A stretch of 64,000 bases of DNA from Pontiellaceae bacterium B12219. Its GTDB lineage: Bacteria; Verrucomicrobiota; Kiritimatiellia; Kiritimatiellales; Pontiellaceae. Below, one piece after another: positions 46,255 through 54,046 of the stretch (positions are counted from its first letter, which is position 1; every line of letters starts with the position of its first letter). The stretch is taken from positions 1 to 64,000 of the forward strand of contig JARNMJ010000007.1 in NCBI GenBank assembly GCA_029432795.1, read 5' to 3'. The position numbers and the translations under genes are program-made. The notes under the pieces were generated by a model. That model was not told where the DNA came from, made no database searches, and saw only the letters and a list, made by a program, of their open reading frames with translations.

Positions 46255-46407
46255 TGGACGACCTTAACGACTGCGGGAGGCTTCGTAAAGACGAACGACG
46301 CCCGGTCTTCGCCCATAGAATGGACTTGTAAACGTGGGAAGGGGATTCATACACTGCCGCCGTTAATTTGAGTTTGAAGGGATGCATATGAATCTGGAAA
46401 TTCGGGT

Positions 46408-48012
46408 ATGAATGCCGGTATGTTTAAAATTGGCAAGTGGGCGGGCATCGGATTGATTGTTGCTGCTGTGTGTATCTATGCGGCCATTAAAATTGGATTT
46501 GCACCGACCTATTCAACCCATAAGACCGTTTCGACCGCTTTTGATGCTCCCGAAAGCACTGCGCTTGGTCAAACTGCGCTGAAGATTGCGGCTGATCATG
46601 ACGGGCAATCGGGCTTTCTGCTGCTCGACCGGGGGCGCGATGCAATGTCGTGGCGCCTCATTCTGGCCGATGCCGCACAGAAGAGCATTGATATTCAGTA
46701 TTTCCTCTGGAAGAACGATGCCGCCGGCAAGGTGCTGATGCAGCGAATGCTGGCGGCGGCGGACCGGGGCGTTCGTGTTCGCATTCTGATTGACGATTCA
46801 ATGACGGAGTCCGATCCGCAATATCTCGCGTTATTGTCTGCTCCGGAAAATATTGAAGTTCGTCTCTATAAACCCTTCGGTCCGAAAGCAAAATCGATGC
46901 TGCGCTGGGTGGATTATGCCGCCCACATGAAAGTCATTAACCATCGTATGCACAATAAGCTCTTTCTGGTGGACGGCAGCATGGAGATTATCGGGGGGCG
47001 GAATATCGGCGAGGAATATTTTGAATATCCCGGAAGCTATGTTTTTCGAAGTCGCGATCTGCTGGCGCTGGGGCCGGTGGTGAACGAGTCCGGGGCGGCT
47101 TTTGATCTTTATTGGAACAGCGATTGGGCCGTTCCTATTGAACAGGTGGTTTTACATCTGCCAACCCCGGAGGATGCCGCCAGAAACCGGGAAGCCCTGG
47201 ATGCTTTTGCGGCGGATCCATCCAGTTATCCGCGCGGATTCTACGACAACCCCAAACAGATCGATGCTGAAATGGCTCAGCTTTCAACCCAGCTGTATTG
47301 GGGGAAGGGAACCCTGCTTATAGACGATGTTCCCGCCCGCAAGGGCCGGCCTCAGACGCACGATGAGCTCGACCGAACCGGCGTGACGATTGAACGGGTG
47401 GCCATACAGTCGAGCGATGAGCTGTTGGTGCAAAGTGCATACCTCATTCTGGAAAAATCGAGTATGGATGAGCTGCAGGCGCTGACGGGACGTGGTGTGA
47501 AAGTCAAATTGCACACCAATTCCATGGCGGCCAATAATCACCTGTCGGCCTATGTATCCTATAAAAAACAGCGCGATGGCATGCTGGCCGGCGGAGCCGA
47601 GGTGTATGAAATGCGGCCGGATGCTAAATCGGAAATCGCGTTGTTTGAACCGGACGAACTGGAAACCCATAATACATCGTTCGGCCTGCATGCCAAAACC
47701 ATGGTTTTTGATCGAAGAAATGTCTTTGTCGGTTCATTCAATCTGGATCCGCGCTCTGTTGACTTGAACACGGAAATGGGGCTGTTGGTCGAGAGTGAGG
47801 GGCTGGGGGAGGCGGTGGCCGCAAGCATTGAAAATGATATGGCGCCCGGCAACAGCTGGCGCGTTCAGTTCGATTCCTCCGGCAAAACAAAATGGGTAAC
47901 GCTGCAGGACGGTTCTGTGATTGAGGAGTTTGAAATGGAGCCGATGACGACGGCTAAGCAGCGGGCAGAAGCTGAAGCCATGGCGCTGATTCCTGATACC
48001 GGGCAGATGTAG
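46408..48012 (+). CDS. Phospholipase D-like / cardiolipin synthase C-type protein
   Basis: Protein of 534 residues with an N-terminal membrane anchor (about 11-30) and two HKD motifs, HNKLFLVDGS (about 181-190) and HAKTMVFDRR (about 428-437), each followed by the GG/GSFNLD pattern. The spacing resembles ClsC (YmdC), which makes cardiolipin from phosphatidylethanolamine and phosphatidylglycerol. Stand-alone gene. The start at 46408 lacks a clear ribosome-binding site. The 185-bp gap after it has no gene that I can support. Confidence 0.82.
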   Translation: MNAGMFKIGKWAGIGLIVAAVCIYAAIKIGFAPTYSTHKTVSTAFDAPESTALGQTALKIAADHDGQSGFLLLDRGRDAMSWRLILADAAQKSIDIQYFLWKNDAAGKVLMQRMLAAADRGVRVRILIDDSMTESDPQYLALLSAPENIEVRLYKPFGPKAKSMLRWVDYAAHMKVINHRMHNKLFLVDGSMEIIGGRNIGEEYFEYPGSYVFRSRDLLALGPVVNESGAAFDLYWNSDWAVPIEQVVLHLPTPEDAARNREALDAFAADPSSYPRGFYDNPKQIDAEMAQLSTQLYWGKGTLLIDDVPARKGRPQTHDELDRTGVTIERVAIQSSDELLVQSAYLILEKSSMDELQALTGRGVKVKLHTNSMAANNHLSAYVSYKKQRDGMLAGGAEVYEMRPDAKSEIALFEPDELETHNTSFGLHAKTMVFDRRNVFVGSFNLDPRSVDLNTEMGLLVESEGLGEAVAASIENDMAPGNSWRVQFDSSGKTKWVTLQDGSVIEEFEMEPMTTAKQRAEAEAMALIPDTGQM

Positions 48013-48197
48013 AAATCAGACCGGGCGGTATTTGAAGCAAAATGAGGAGCTGGTCTTAAACTAGCAATCCATGAGTGTTCAGCAATGTATTGCGCTGCTC
48101 GCATAGCTCCGATTAAAAAAATCTTAACGCAGTGCCGCCCCCTCCGTGTTCGTTGGGGAAGCCGATATTCTGCATTAAATGATTTTGCTCTAAACCT

Positions 48198-49061
48198 TCA
48201 GAGTGCGCTGAACCGTTCAAGAATCGCCGGGGTGACGTCGGTCAGGTTCTCCAGGGTTTGGAAGGTTGATGCCCCGGCTCCGAGGGCGATGAGCGGAACC
48301 GGGTTTCGGGTATGCGATGTCGTGGTGCTGTCTTCAATATTTCCGTGGTCGCTGCAGAGCAGAAACAGGTGGTTCGGCTGTTCCGCGAATGTTCCAACCT
48401 TTGGAAGAAAGCGTTCCAATGTTTCCAGGCATTGGAAAACCAGTTCCGGATCGCCGGAATGGCCGGCGCGGTCGGTCATGAAATATTCAAACAGCGTGAA
48501 GTCGTTTTCATGGGCCACATTCAATAAATGTTCGGCGGCTTCTTCGGGTTCAATCAGCGGGCCATCGTAGCCGCGCGAGTGCATGGTCCATCGCGTAATA
48601 TCGTGATTCACGGCCCGGCCGGAGAGCAACTCCTTTTTATGCCGAACGCCATGCAGGGCTTTCAGCGTCATCACCGTGGTCACCGACTGCCGTCCCGAAG
48701 GAATATGATGCGGGTCATCAATCCAGTAGGAATTGGCAAAGGTTGGTTGTTTTCCGAGTTTCCGAAGTTTGGAAAACAGATTTTCATCTTCAATCAGCGC
48801 TTTGAGTGCGGGCGGGGGAAATCCTTCGATATGGCGGCCCATGGCTTTGGATGCATTGATCCCGCATAATAACGACGCCTGACCTGTGGCACTTTGCGGG
48901 TTACCGTCCACACCGAGGCAGGCATCGATCGGATATGCGGAATCGAGCAGGTTGGAAAGGTTTGGAAACCGTGGATCGCGCAGGGGATTAACCGCCGGAT
49001 CGGCAGAACCCAATCCGAATCCATCCACGAAAATGAATAGAATTTTTAAACCGCTGGTCAT
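48198..49061 (-). CDS. Metalloenzyme-superfamily (iPGM/alkaline phosphatase-like) protein
   Basis: Protein of 287 residues that begins IFVDGFGLG and carries PQSATGQASLLCG (candidate nucleophile loop), FMTDRAGHSGD and LCSDHGNIED, the two-metal ligand pattern of the phosphoglycerate mutase (iPGM)/alkaline phosphatase superfamily. The reaction is unknown; it is much shorter than iPGM. The ATG at 49061 is chosen over 49100. Several palindrome copies fall inside, including perfect 48392-48406, which reads LPKVGT, and near copies that read FQCLE and FQTLE. Divergent from queG across an inverted repeat. Confidence 0.75.
   Translation of the reverse strand: MTSGLKILFIFVDGFGLGSADPAVNPLRDPRFPNLSNLLDSAYPIDACLGVDGNPQSATGQASLLCGINASKAMGRHIEGFPPPALKALIEDENLFSKLRKLGKQPTFANSYWIDDPHHIPSGRQSVTTVMTLKALHGVRHKKELLSGRAVNHDITRWTMHSRGYDGPLIEPEEAAEHLLNVAHENDFTLFEYFMTDRAGHSGDPELVFQCLETLERFLPKVGTFAEQPNHLFLLCSDHGNIEDSTTTSHTRNPVPLIALGAGASTFQTLENLTDVTPAILERFSAL
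48392..48406. repeat. Dispersed palindrome TTCCAACCTTTGGAA
   Basis: Perfect copy inside the metalloenzyme gene, reading LPKVGT on the coding strand. A near copy, TTCCAGGCATTGGAA, follows at 48423-48437. Confidence 0.85.
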
Positions 49062-49080
49062 CTTGAGGGAAGAGGCTACC

Positions 49081-49152
49081 CCACGGAATACACTGAACAC
49101 ACGGAAAAAATCGCAATTCGAGAATCTACCGTGTATTCAGTGTATTCCGTGG
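49081..49152. repeat. Intergenic inverted repeat (CACGGAATACACTGAA type) between divergent genes
   Basis: CCACGGAATACACTGAA (49081-49097) pairs exactly with TTCAGTGTATTCCGTGG (49136-49152), 17 bp, around a 38-nt centre. It fills most of the 101-bp gap between the metalloenzyme gene (minus) and queG (plus), so both promoters must lie in or beside it. Confidence 0.85.
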
Positions 49153-49162
49153 TGGTGAAAAT

Positions 49163-50206
49163 ATGGCAGGAACGACTCCAGAAAATTTCAGTGAATGGTT
49201 GCAGGAAGCCTCGCAAGCGATCGGAGCGCATTCGGCGGCGTGTATTCGGTTGGATAATCCCGAGCTTCGAAAACGGATTGAGCAGAATAATGCGCTGACG
49301 GCGGAATGGCTGGAGTCGGGCAAACAGGGGGAAATGGATTATCTGGAGCGGCTGTTTCCTGATAAATCCAATCCCTGGAAAACCTTCCCCTTTGCCAAAT
49401 CCGTGATTGTGCTGTGCTTTACCAACGATTGGGGCGATCCGGCGGCGACGCATCCGTTTCCAATGCCAGGAAGCGACGCTTTGCTGGGCTATATTTCGGC
49501 CTACGCCAAAGAGAAAGATTATCACACCAACGGGCAGGCGATGCTCGCGGCGTTGAAAGAAAAGCTGGGTGAGGGGGTTGAAGCGGAGGCGGCGGTGGAC
49601 ACGAAGGCCGTCTACGAACGGCTGTTTGCCACGGTCGGCGGTTTGGGCATTATCGGTGGAAATGATCTGCTGCGGGTGCCTGGGCGAACGAATGTCCGCG
49701 TATTCATTGGTTGTCTGTTTATCGGTGCTGAACTGCCGGAAGTGATTCTTGAGCCGAAAATGCCGTTTGCGTGCGATGACTGTCTGGCTTGTATTAAAAA
49801 CTGTCCGACGGATGCGATTCAATTTGGTCAGCCGATCGATGCGCGCAAGTGCATCAGTTATCTCACGATCGAAAAGCGCAGTGTGCTGAATCAGCAGGAA
49901 GGGGAGATGATCGAAGATTGGTTGTTCGGCTGCGACTGGTGTTCGGTGGTCTGTCCGCCGAAAGATAAAATCGACACGCGCATTCCGATCGATCTCGAAT
50001 GGCTGATGAAAACCTCCGCCGGAGAACTTCGCCGGACCATCAAGGGCAATGCCACGTCGTATGCGGGGGTGACTCAGCTCCGTAAAAATGCAGTCATTCT
50101 GCTGAAAAAGAAATCGGCGAAATCCCGGCAGGCTGCTGGATTGCTTGACTGGGTGGATTCCCATACAGGAAGTGAATTAATTCGTTCCCAGATTCAGGCC
50201 TGGTAA
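49163..50206 (+). CDS. queG: Epoxyqueuosine reductase
   Basis: Protein of 347 residues with the QueG features: cobalamin-type N-terminal domain, GLGIIGGNDLL, and two 4Fe-4S ferredoxin-type clusters, CDDCLACIKNCPTDAI (about 204-219) and CDWCSVVCPP (about 258-267). It reduces epoxyqueuosine to queuosine in tRNA. Stand-alone gene. The start is taken at the ATG at 49163, with no strong ribosome-binding site because the repeat runs up to it. Confidence 0.95.
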   Translation: MAGTTPENFSEWLQEASQAIGAHSAACIRLDNPELRKRIEQNNALTAEWLESGKQGEMDYLERLFPDKSNPWKTFPFAKSVIVLCFTNDWGDPAATHPFPMPGSDALLGYISAYAKEKDYHTNGQAMLAALKEKLGEGVEAEAAVDTKAVYERLFATVGGLGIIGGNDLLRVPGRTNVRVFIGCLFIGAELPEVILEPKMPFACDDCLACIKNCPTDAIQFGQPIDARKCISYLTIEKRSVLNQQEGEMIEDWLFGCDWCSVVCPPKDKIDTRIPIDLEWLMKTSAGELRRTIKGNATSYAGVTQLRKNAVILLKKKSAKSRQAAGLLDWVDSHTGSELIRSQIQAW

Positions 50207-50222
50207 GCGTCACGATGATCCA

Positions 50223-50251
50223 TTCAGGATCAGGCAGAAACTGATCCTGAA
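50223..50251. terminator. Hairpin between convergent queG and the aldolase gene, probable terminator
   Basis: TTCAGGATCAG (50223-50233) and CTGATCCTGAA (50241-50251) form a perfect 11-bp stem with a 7-nt loop; a T-run follows at 50261-50265 on the plus strand, 9 nt after the stem. It lies between stop codons of convergent genes and may serve both strands. Confidence 0.7.
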
Positions 50252-50263
50252 CGGTTCGGGTTT

Positions 50264-50929
50264 TTAAAATTCGATGTCGTAAATGCCCTGGCTGTCGATA
50301 GCGAATCTGTCGACGGCCATATCGGTCATCGGGTGGCTGCGCAGCGCTTCCAGCAGTTCAAAGTTAATGGTGGCGGAATGGCAGCCGCGTTTTACGATGC
50401 GGTGTACCTGGTCCACGGTTTTAAAGCTGGCCGCCAAAACTTTGCAGTCATAGTTGAAATGATCCATTGTTTTGGTGATGTGCTCGACCACTTCGATGCC
50501 GTGCGATGAAATATTGTCCAGGCGGCTGACATAGGGAGCCACAAAATCGGCACCGGCCTGAGCGGCAACAAGTGCCTGCTGATGGGTGAAAATGGCGGTG
50601 GCGGTGACGTGAATTCCGGCGTCTTTGATTAACCGCATGGCTCTGAGGCCTTCTTTGGTGACGGGGATCTTTGAATAGTAGTTTTCGCCTAGGCCGAAGT
50701 ATTCTTTATATTTTAACGCTTCGCGAAGCATCTCATCGGCCGTAGTGCTGGAAACCTGAATATGAATCATACCGTCGCCGACAATTTCAACAATCGACGG
50801 AATGATTTCAGAAATCGGTTTTTTCTCAACCGCCAGAATACTGGGGTTGGTGGTTACTCCGGCCAGCGGAAAATAATAATACAGTTTCTTCAGTTCTTCG
50901 ATGTTCGCAGTATCAGCCATGTAGATCAT
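50264..50929 (-). CDS. Transaldolase-like fructose-6-phosphate aldolase
   Basis: Protein of 221 residues of the small transaldolase/FSA (TalC) class: FADTANIEEL-type start (YMADTANIEELKKLY), GVTTNPSIL, KIPVTKEG (catalytic Lys about 89), and TAIFTHQQALVAAQAGADFVAPYVSRLDN. FSA splits fructose 6-phosphate to dihydroxyacetone and glyceraldehyde 3-phosphate; small transaldolases share the fold. AAGGAG 7 nt before the ATG supports the start. Downstream of a SDR gene, in a sugar-metabolism cluster; FSA activity versus transaldolase is not decided by the sequence. Confidence 0.82.
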   Translation of the reverse strand: MIYMADTANIEELKKLYYYFPLAGVTTNPSILAVEKKPISEIIPSIVEIVGDGMIHIQVSSTTADEMLREALKYKEYFGLGENYYSKIPVTKEGLRAMRLIKDAGIHVTATAIFTHQQALVAAQAGADFVAPYVSRLDNISSHGIEVVEHITKTMDHFNYDCKVLAASFKTVDQVHRIVKRGCHSATINFELLEALRSHPMTDMAVDRFAIDSQGIYDIEF

Positions 50930-51040
50930 GATGAGGCTCCTTGGTTTATTTGTTAAAAGATGAAATATGAAGGGTTAAGGATGAAAATGGGTCTGCGGTG
51001 CTGCTTGAGCTGAGCTGAATGTTTTTCATAGTTCCGATCA

Positions 51041-51748
51041 TTACCAGGACTGGGGGCTGGCGGCGCGGCGCAGATGGATCACATCCACCGTAATATTGGG
51101 CGGAAGGCTGCACAAATATGCAACGGCGTCGGCTACATCCTCCGGTTGAATCATTGCTGAAAAATCGGTGAGGTCGGGGCGTGCGCTTTTCACCATTTCC
51201 GTTGCAACCCCGCCGGGGCAGATGGCGTGAACCCGGATATTGTGGTCGCGTCCTTCCTCGATAGCGGTTTTCGTCAGACCCAGCAGGGCGTGTTTGCTGG
51301 CTCCGTAAGCGGCCTGGTTGGGATAGCCCTTCACGCCGACCACCGATGAAATGTTGATGATGCGTCCGCCGCTGTGCGCCTTCATGTTTTTCAGGGCTTC
51401 GCGAAGACAGAGAAAGGCTCCTTCCACGTTCACTTTCTGAATGGCCTGCCAATCTTCGAGCGAAAATTCGTCAATAGGACCGAAAATACCGAATCCTGCA
51501 TTGTTTACCAGCAGCTCGATCGGCCCTGATTTTTCGAAAAGAGAAATTATTTCGCTTTCGCTGGTGAGATCGGCCGCCAGGATTTCAACGGAAACGCCGT
51601 GCGATACGCAGTTTTCGCTGACGGTTTCAAGCATTGGAAGATCGCGGGCGGTGAGTACCAGATTATAGCCTTTTTCAGCCAATTTAAGGGCGATGGCGCT
51701 TCCGATTCCCCGGCTGGCTCCGGTTATTAAGGCTTTTTTTGTGTCCAT
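51041..51748 (-). CDS. Short-chain dehydrogenase/reductase
   Basis: Protein of 235 residues, classical SDR: ALITGASRGIGSAIALKLA, NNAGFGIFG, and the Ser-Tyr-Lys triad in NISSVVGVKGYPNQAAYGASKHA, then AICPGGVATEM. Substrate unknown. The ATG at 51748 (AAAGGA upstream) is chosen; a longer frame to 52291 lies in the DeoR gene and is a shadow. Divergent from the DeoR-type regulator, so it is a likely target. Confidence 0.9.
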   Translation of the reverse strand: MDTKKALITGASRGIGSAIALKLAEKGYNLVLTARDLPMLETVSENCVSHGVSVEILAADLTSESEIISLFEKSGPIELLVNNAGFGIFGPIDEFSLEDWQAIQKVNVEGAFLCLREALKNMKAHSGGRIINISSVVGVKGYPNQAAYGASKHALLGLTKTAIEEGRDHNIRVHAICPGGVATEMVKSARPDLTDFSAMIQPEDVADAVAYLCSLPPNITVDVIHLRRAASPQSW

Positions 51749-51826
51749 AACAATTCCTTTAATGGGTCTCGATGGGGTCCAAGGTATGGGTAAATTGAAA
51801 AAATAAAAAGCAAAAAACAACTTGAA

Positions 51827-51876
51827 GCAAAGCTGAGGGAAAGATAAAACAAAGTGCATAGATAGAGATTGCAAAG
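51827..51876. promoter_or_regulatory. Three RCAAAG direct repeats spaced 22 bp (candidate operator)
   Basis: GCAAAG at 51827, ACAAAG at 51849 and GCAAAG at 51871 recur at exactly 22 bp in the divergent gap between the SDR and deoR-type gene. Two helical turns place them on one DNA face. Direct-repeat operators are usual for DeoR-family regulators. Confidence 0.4.
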
Positions 51877-51899
51877 TTAAGTAGACGTTAAGGGAATCA

Positions 51900-52655
51900 A
51901 TGAGTAAGACCTTCGCAGAACGAAAATCAGTCATTCTCGACCTTCTGATGGAAGAGGGGAGCGTCAGCGTGTCTGAACTGGCGAAACGACTGAATGTGAC
52001 GGTGGTTACGGCCCGTGCAGACCTTGCAGCTCTTGAAGGGGAAGGCCTTCTGGTACGCACCCACGGCGGTGCCGTTCCTGCGCAGCATCCCAAGATGATG
52101 GCGCGTATGCAGGATGGAAAAGGCGTGAAAGGTTCCATTGCGAAAGCGGCGGCGGCCATGATTGAAGATGGCGATACCGTTATTGTTTCTGCCGGAACCA
52201 CCACCGCGCTGATTGCCAAATATCTGCTGGGCAAGAAAAATATCCACATCGTCACCAACAACACTCTTTTGCTTTCGTATGCCCGTTCCAACCCGCAAAT
52301 TCGCGTTACCTTGATCGGCGGAGAATTCCGGCCGGAAGAAGAGGGGGTGGTGGGGCCGATGGCCTTGCAGTCGATCGATCAGTTTCATGTTTCAAAAGCG
52401 TTCATCGGAATTGATGGAGCCTCAGGAAAACAGGGCTTCACCGCTCACTTTGTTGAAAGTGCCGATCTTGTTCGTAAAATGGCCAAGCAGGCCGATCAGT
52501 CTATTGTGCTTTCCGATTCCGGGAAGTTTGGAAAACCCGGCTTCGCGCGCATTCTTCCTTTTGAAGGGGTGGATACGCTCGTTACCGACAATGAATTAAC
52601 CCAAGAGTTTGAAAATGAATTGGCCTCCGCAGAAGTGCGTGTGGTCAAAGCGTAA
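51900..52655 (+). CDS. DeoR-family transcriptional regulator
   Basis: Protein of 251 residues: N-terminal winged helix-turn-helix (RKSVILDLLMEEGSVSVSELAKRLNVTVVTARADLAALEGEGLLVRTHGGAV), then a sugar-phosphate sensing domain with VSAGTTTALIAKYL and KAFIGIDGAS. DeoR proteins are usually repressors that respond to phosphorylated sugars. It is the first gene of the plus-strand cluster and probably regulates itself, the downstream dehydrogenase complex and the divergent SDR. Candidate operators lie at 51827-51876. Confidence 0.95.
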   Translation: MSKTFAERKSVILDLLMEEGSVSVSELAKRLNVTVVTARADLAALEGEGLLVRTHGGAVPAQHPKMMARMQDGKGVKGSIAKAAAAMIEDGDTVIVSAGTTTALIAKYLLGKKNIHIVTNNTLLLSYARSNPQIRVTLIGGEFRPEEEGVVGPMALQSIDQFHVSKAFIGIDGASGKQGFTAHFVESADLVRKMAKQADQSIVLSDSGKFGKPGFARILPFEGVDTLVTDNELTQEFENELASAEVRVVKA

Positions 52656-52675
52656 TATTCCAAGGAGAATAAACT

Positions 52676-54034
52676 ATGGCTACTGAAGTGTTAATGCCGA
52701 GACAGGGGCAATCCGTTGAATCCTGTATCATTATTGAATGGAAGGTCGCGGAAGGCGACGTTGTCACAGAAGGGCAGACGGTTTGCGAAGTCGAAACCGA
52801 TAAAGCGACCTTTGAAGTGGAAGCGACTGCTTCCGGTACCGTGCTCGGCATCTTTTATCCCGCCGACGCCGATGTTGAGGTTCTGAAAGTAATCGCTGTG
52901 ATCGGTGAGCCCGGCGAAGATATTTCCGCCTTACGTCCTGCAGACGAAGCTCCGGCCGCCGCTCCGGCCGCCGCTCCTGCTGCCGCACCGGCCGTTGTTG
53001 AAGAAAAGGCTGAAGCTGCTCCAGCTGCAGCTCCGGTTGTTGCAACCGTCGCCGCCGGCAAAGCCACCGGCGTTTCTCCCCGTGCAAAAAATCTGGCAGA
53101 AAAGAAGGGAATCGATCCAATGACGCTCGCGGGTTCCGGCCCGAATGGTCGTGTAATTGAGCGCGACGTTGCTGCTGCACAGGCTGTTTCTCCGGCCGCA
53201 CAGGCGAAAGCTGCTGCAGAAGGGCTCGATATTCCAGACACTGGAACCGGTCTCGGCGGACGTGTGGTTATGGCCGATCTGATGTCAGTTGCTCCTGAAG
53301 CAGTCGGCGCTGCCGTTGCTTCAATGGACTTCCCGGGTGCGGTGAAAGAAATTCCGGTTAAGGGCGTTCGCAAAGTGGTTGCCGGCCGTATGCTCGCTTC
53401 CCTGCAGAATACTGCGCAGCTCACCCTCAATACTTCAGCTGATGCCCGCTCTGTTCTGGGGTACCGCTCGAAGTGCAAGAATGCTCCGGAAGAAGCCGGA
53501 GTGGGCGGAATCAGCATCAACGATGTGGTGCTTTTCGCCACGGTTAAAACGCTGCTCGAATTCCCCGAGCTCAACGCACATATGCTCGGAACCAAGATCG
53601 TTGAATTCGATAACGTGCACCTTGGATTTGCTGTTGATACACCGCGCGGCCTGATGGTTCCGGTTATTCGTTACGCCAACCTGATGAGTCTCAAACAGCT
53701 TTCAGCTGAAACCAAACGTTTGGCCGGTGCCTGCATCGATGGAACGATTGATCCGGATGCCCTCAAGGGCGGAACCTTCACGGTTACAAATCTCGGCGCG
53801 ATGGGTATCGAAAGTTTCACCCCGGTGCTGAATGCTCCGGAAGTTGGTATTCTGGGGGTTTGTTCCATTCAGCCGAAACCGGTGATGAATAAAGACGGCG
53901 GCGCCGATTTTGTTCCGCACATGGGCCTCTCGCTGACTTTCGACCACGCCGCGGCCGATGGTGCGCCGGCTGCCCGTTTCCTCGCGAGCATGCGTCAGAA
54001 GCTCGCTGCATTTGAACTCACCCTCGCAGGCTAA
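52676..54034 (+). CDS. Dihydrolipoamide acyltransferase (E2) of a 2-oxoacid dehydrogenase complex
   Basis: Protein of 452 residues: lipoyl domain (1-85, lipoyl Lys 43 in [11 protein letters not shown]), an Ala/Pro linker, a peripheral-subunit-binding domain (VSPRAKNLAEKKGIDPMTLAG, about 140-180) with a second, divergent one after it, and a catalytic domain ending in DHAAADGAPAARF (about 422), the HxxxDG active site. It passes the acyl group to CoA; the acyl group is probably acetyl. Its lipoyl domain is almost identical to that of the next gene. A CAG/CTG palindrome at 53232-53246 reads IPDTGT in the linker. Confidence 0.92.
   Translation: MATEVLMPRQGQSVESCIIIEWKVAEGDVVTEGQTVCEVETDKATFEVEATASGTVLGIFYPADADVEVLKVIAVIGEPGEDISALRPADEAPAAAPAAAPAAAPAVVEEKAEAAPAAAPVVATVAAGKATGVSPRAKNLAEKKGIDPMTLAGSGPNGRVIERDVAAAQAVSPAAQAKAAAEGLDIPDTGTGLGGRVVMADLMSVAPEAVGAAVASMDFPGAVKEIPVKGVRKVVAGRMLASLQNTAQLTLNTSADARSVLGYRSKCKNAPEEAGVGGISINDVVLFATVKTLLEFPELNAHMLGTKIVEFDNVHLGFAVDTPRGLMVPVIRYANLMSLKQLSAETKRLAGACIDGTIDPDALKGGTFTVTNLGAMGIESFTPVLNAPEVGILGVCSIQPKPVMNKDGGADFVPHMGLSLTFDHAAADGAPAARFLASMRQKLAAFELTLAG
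53232..53246. repeat. Dispersed palindrome, CAG/CTG variant TTCCAGACACTGGAA
   Basis: Perfect palindromic variant inside the E2 gene, encoding part of IPDTGT. Confidence 0.8.
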
Positions 54035-54046
54035 AGGAGAAAATTA

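Noticed and set aside
48013-48197. tRNA or small RNA gene in the gap after the phospholipase D-like gene
   Set aside because: No cloverleaf fold or conserved T-arm sequence could be found, and no hairpin with a T-run.
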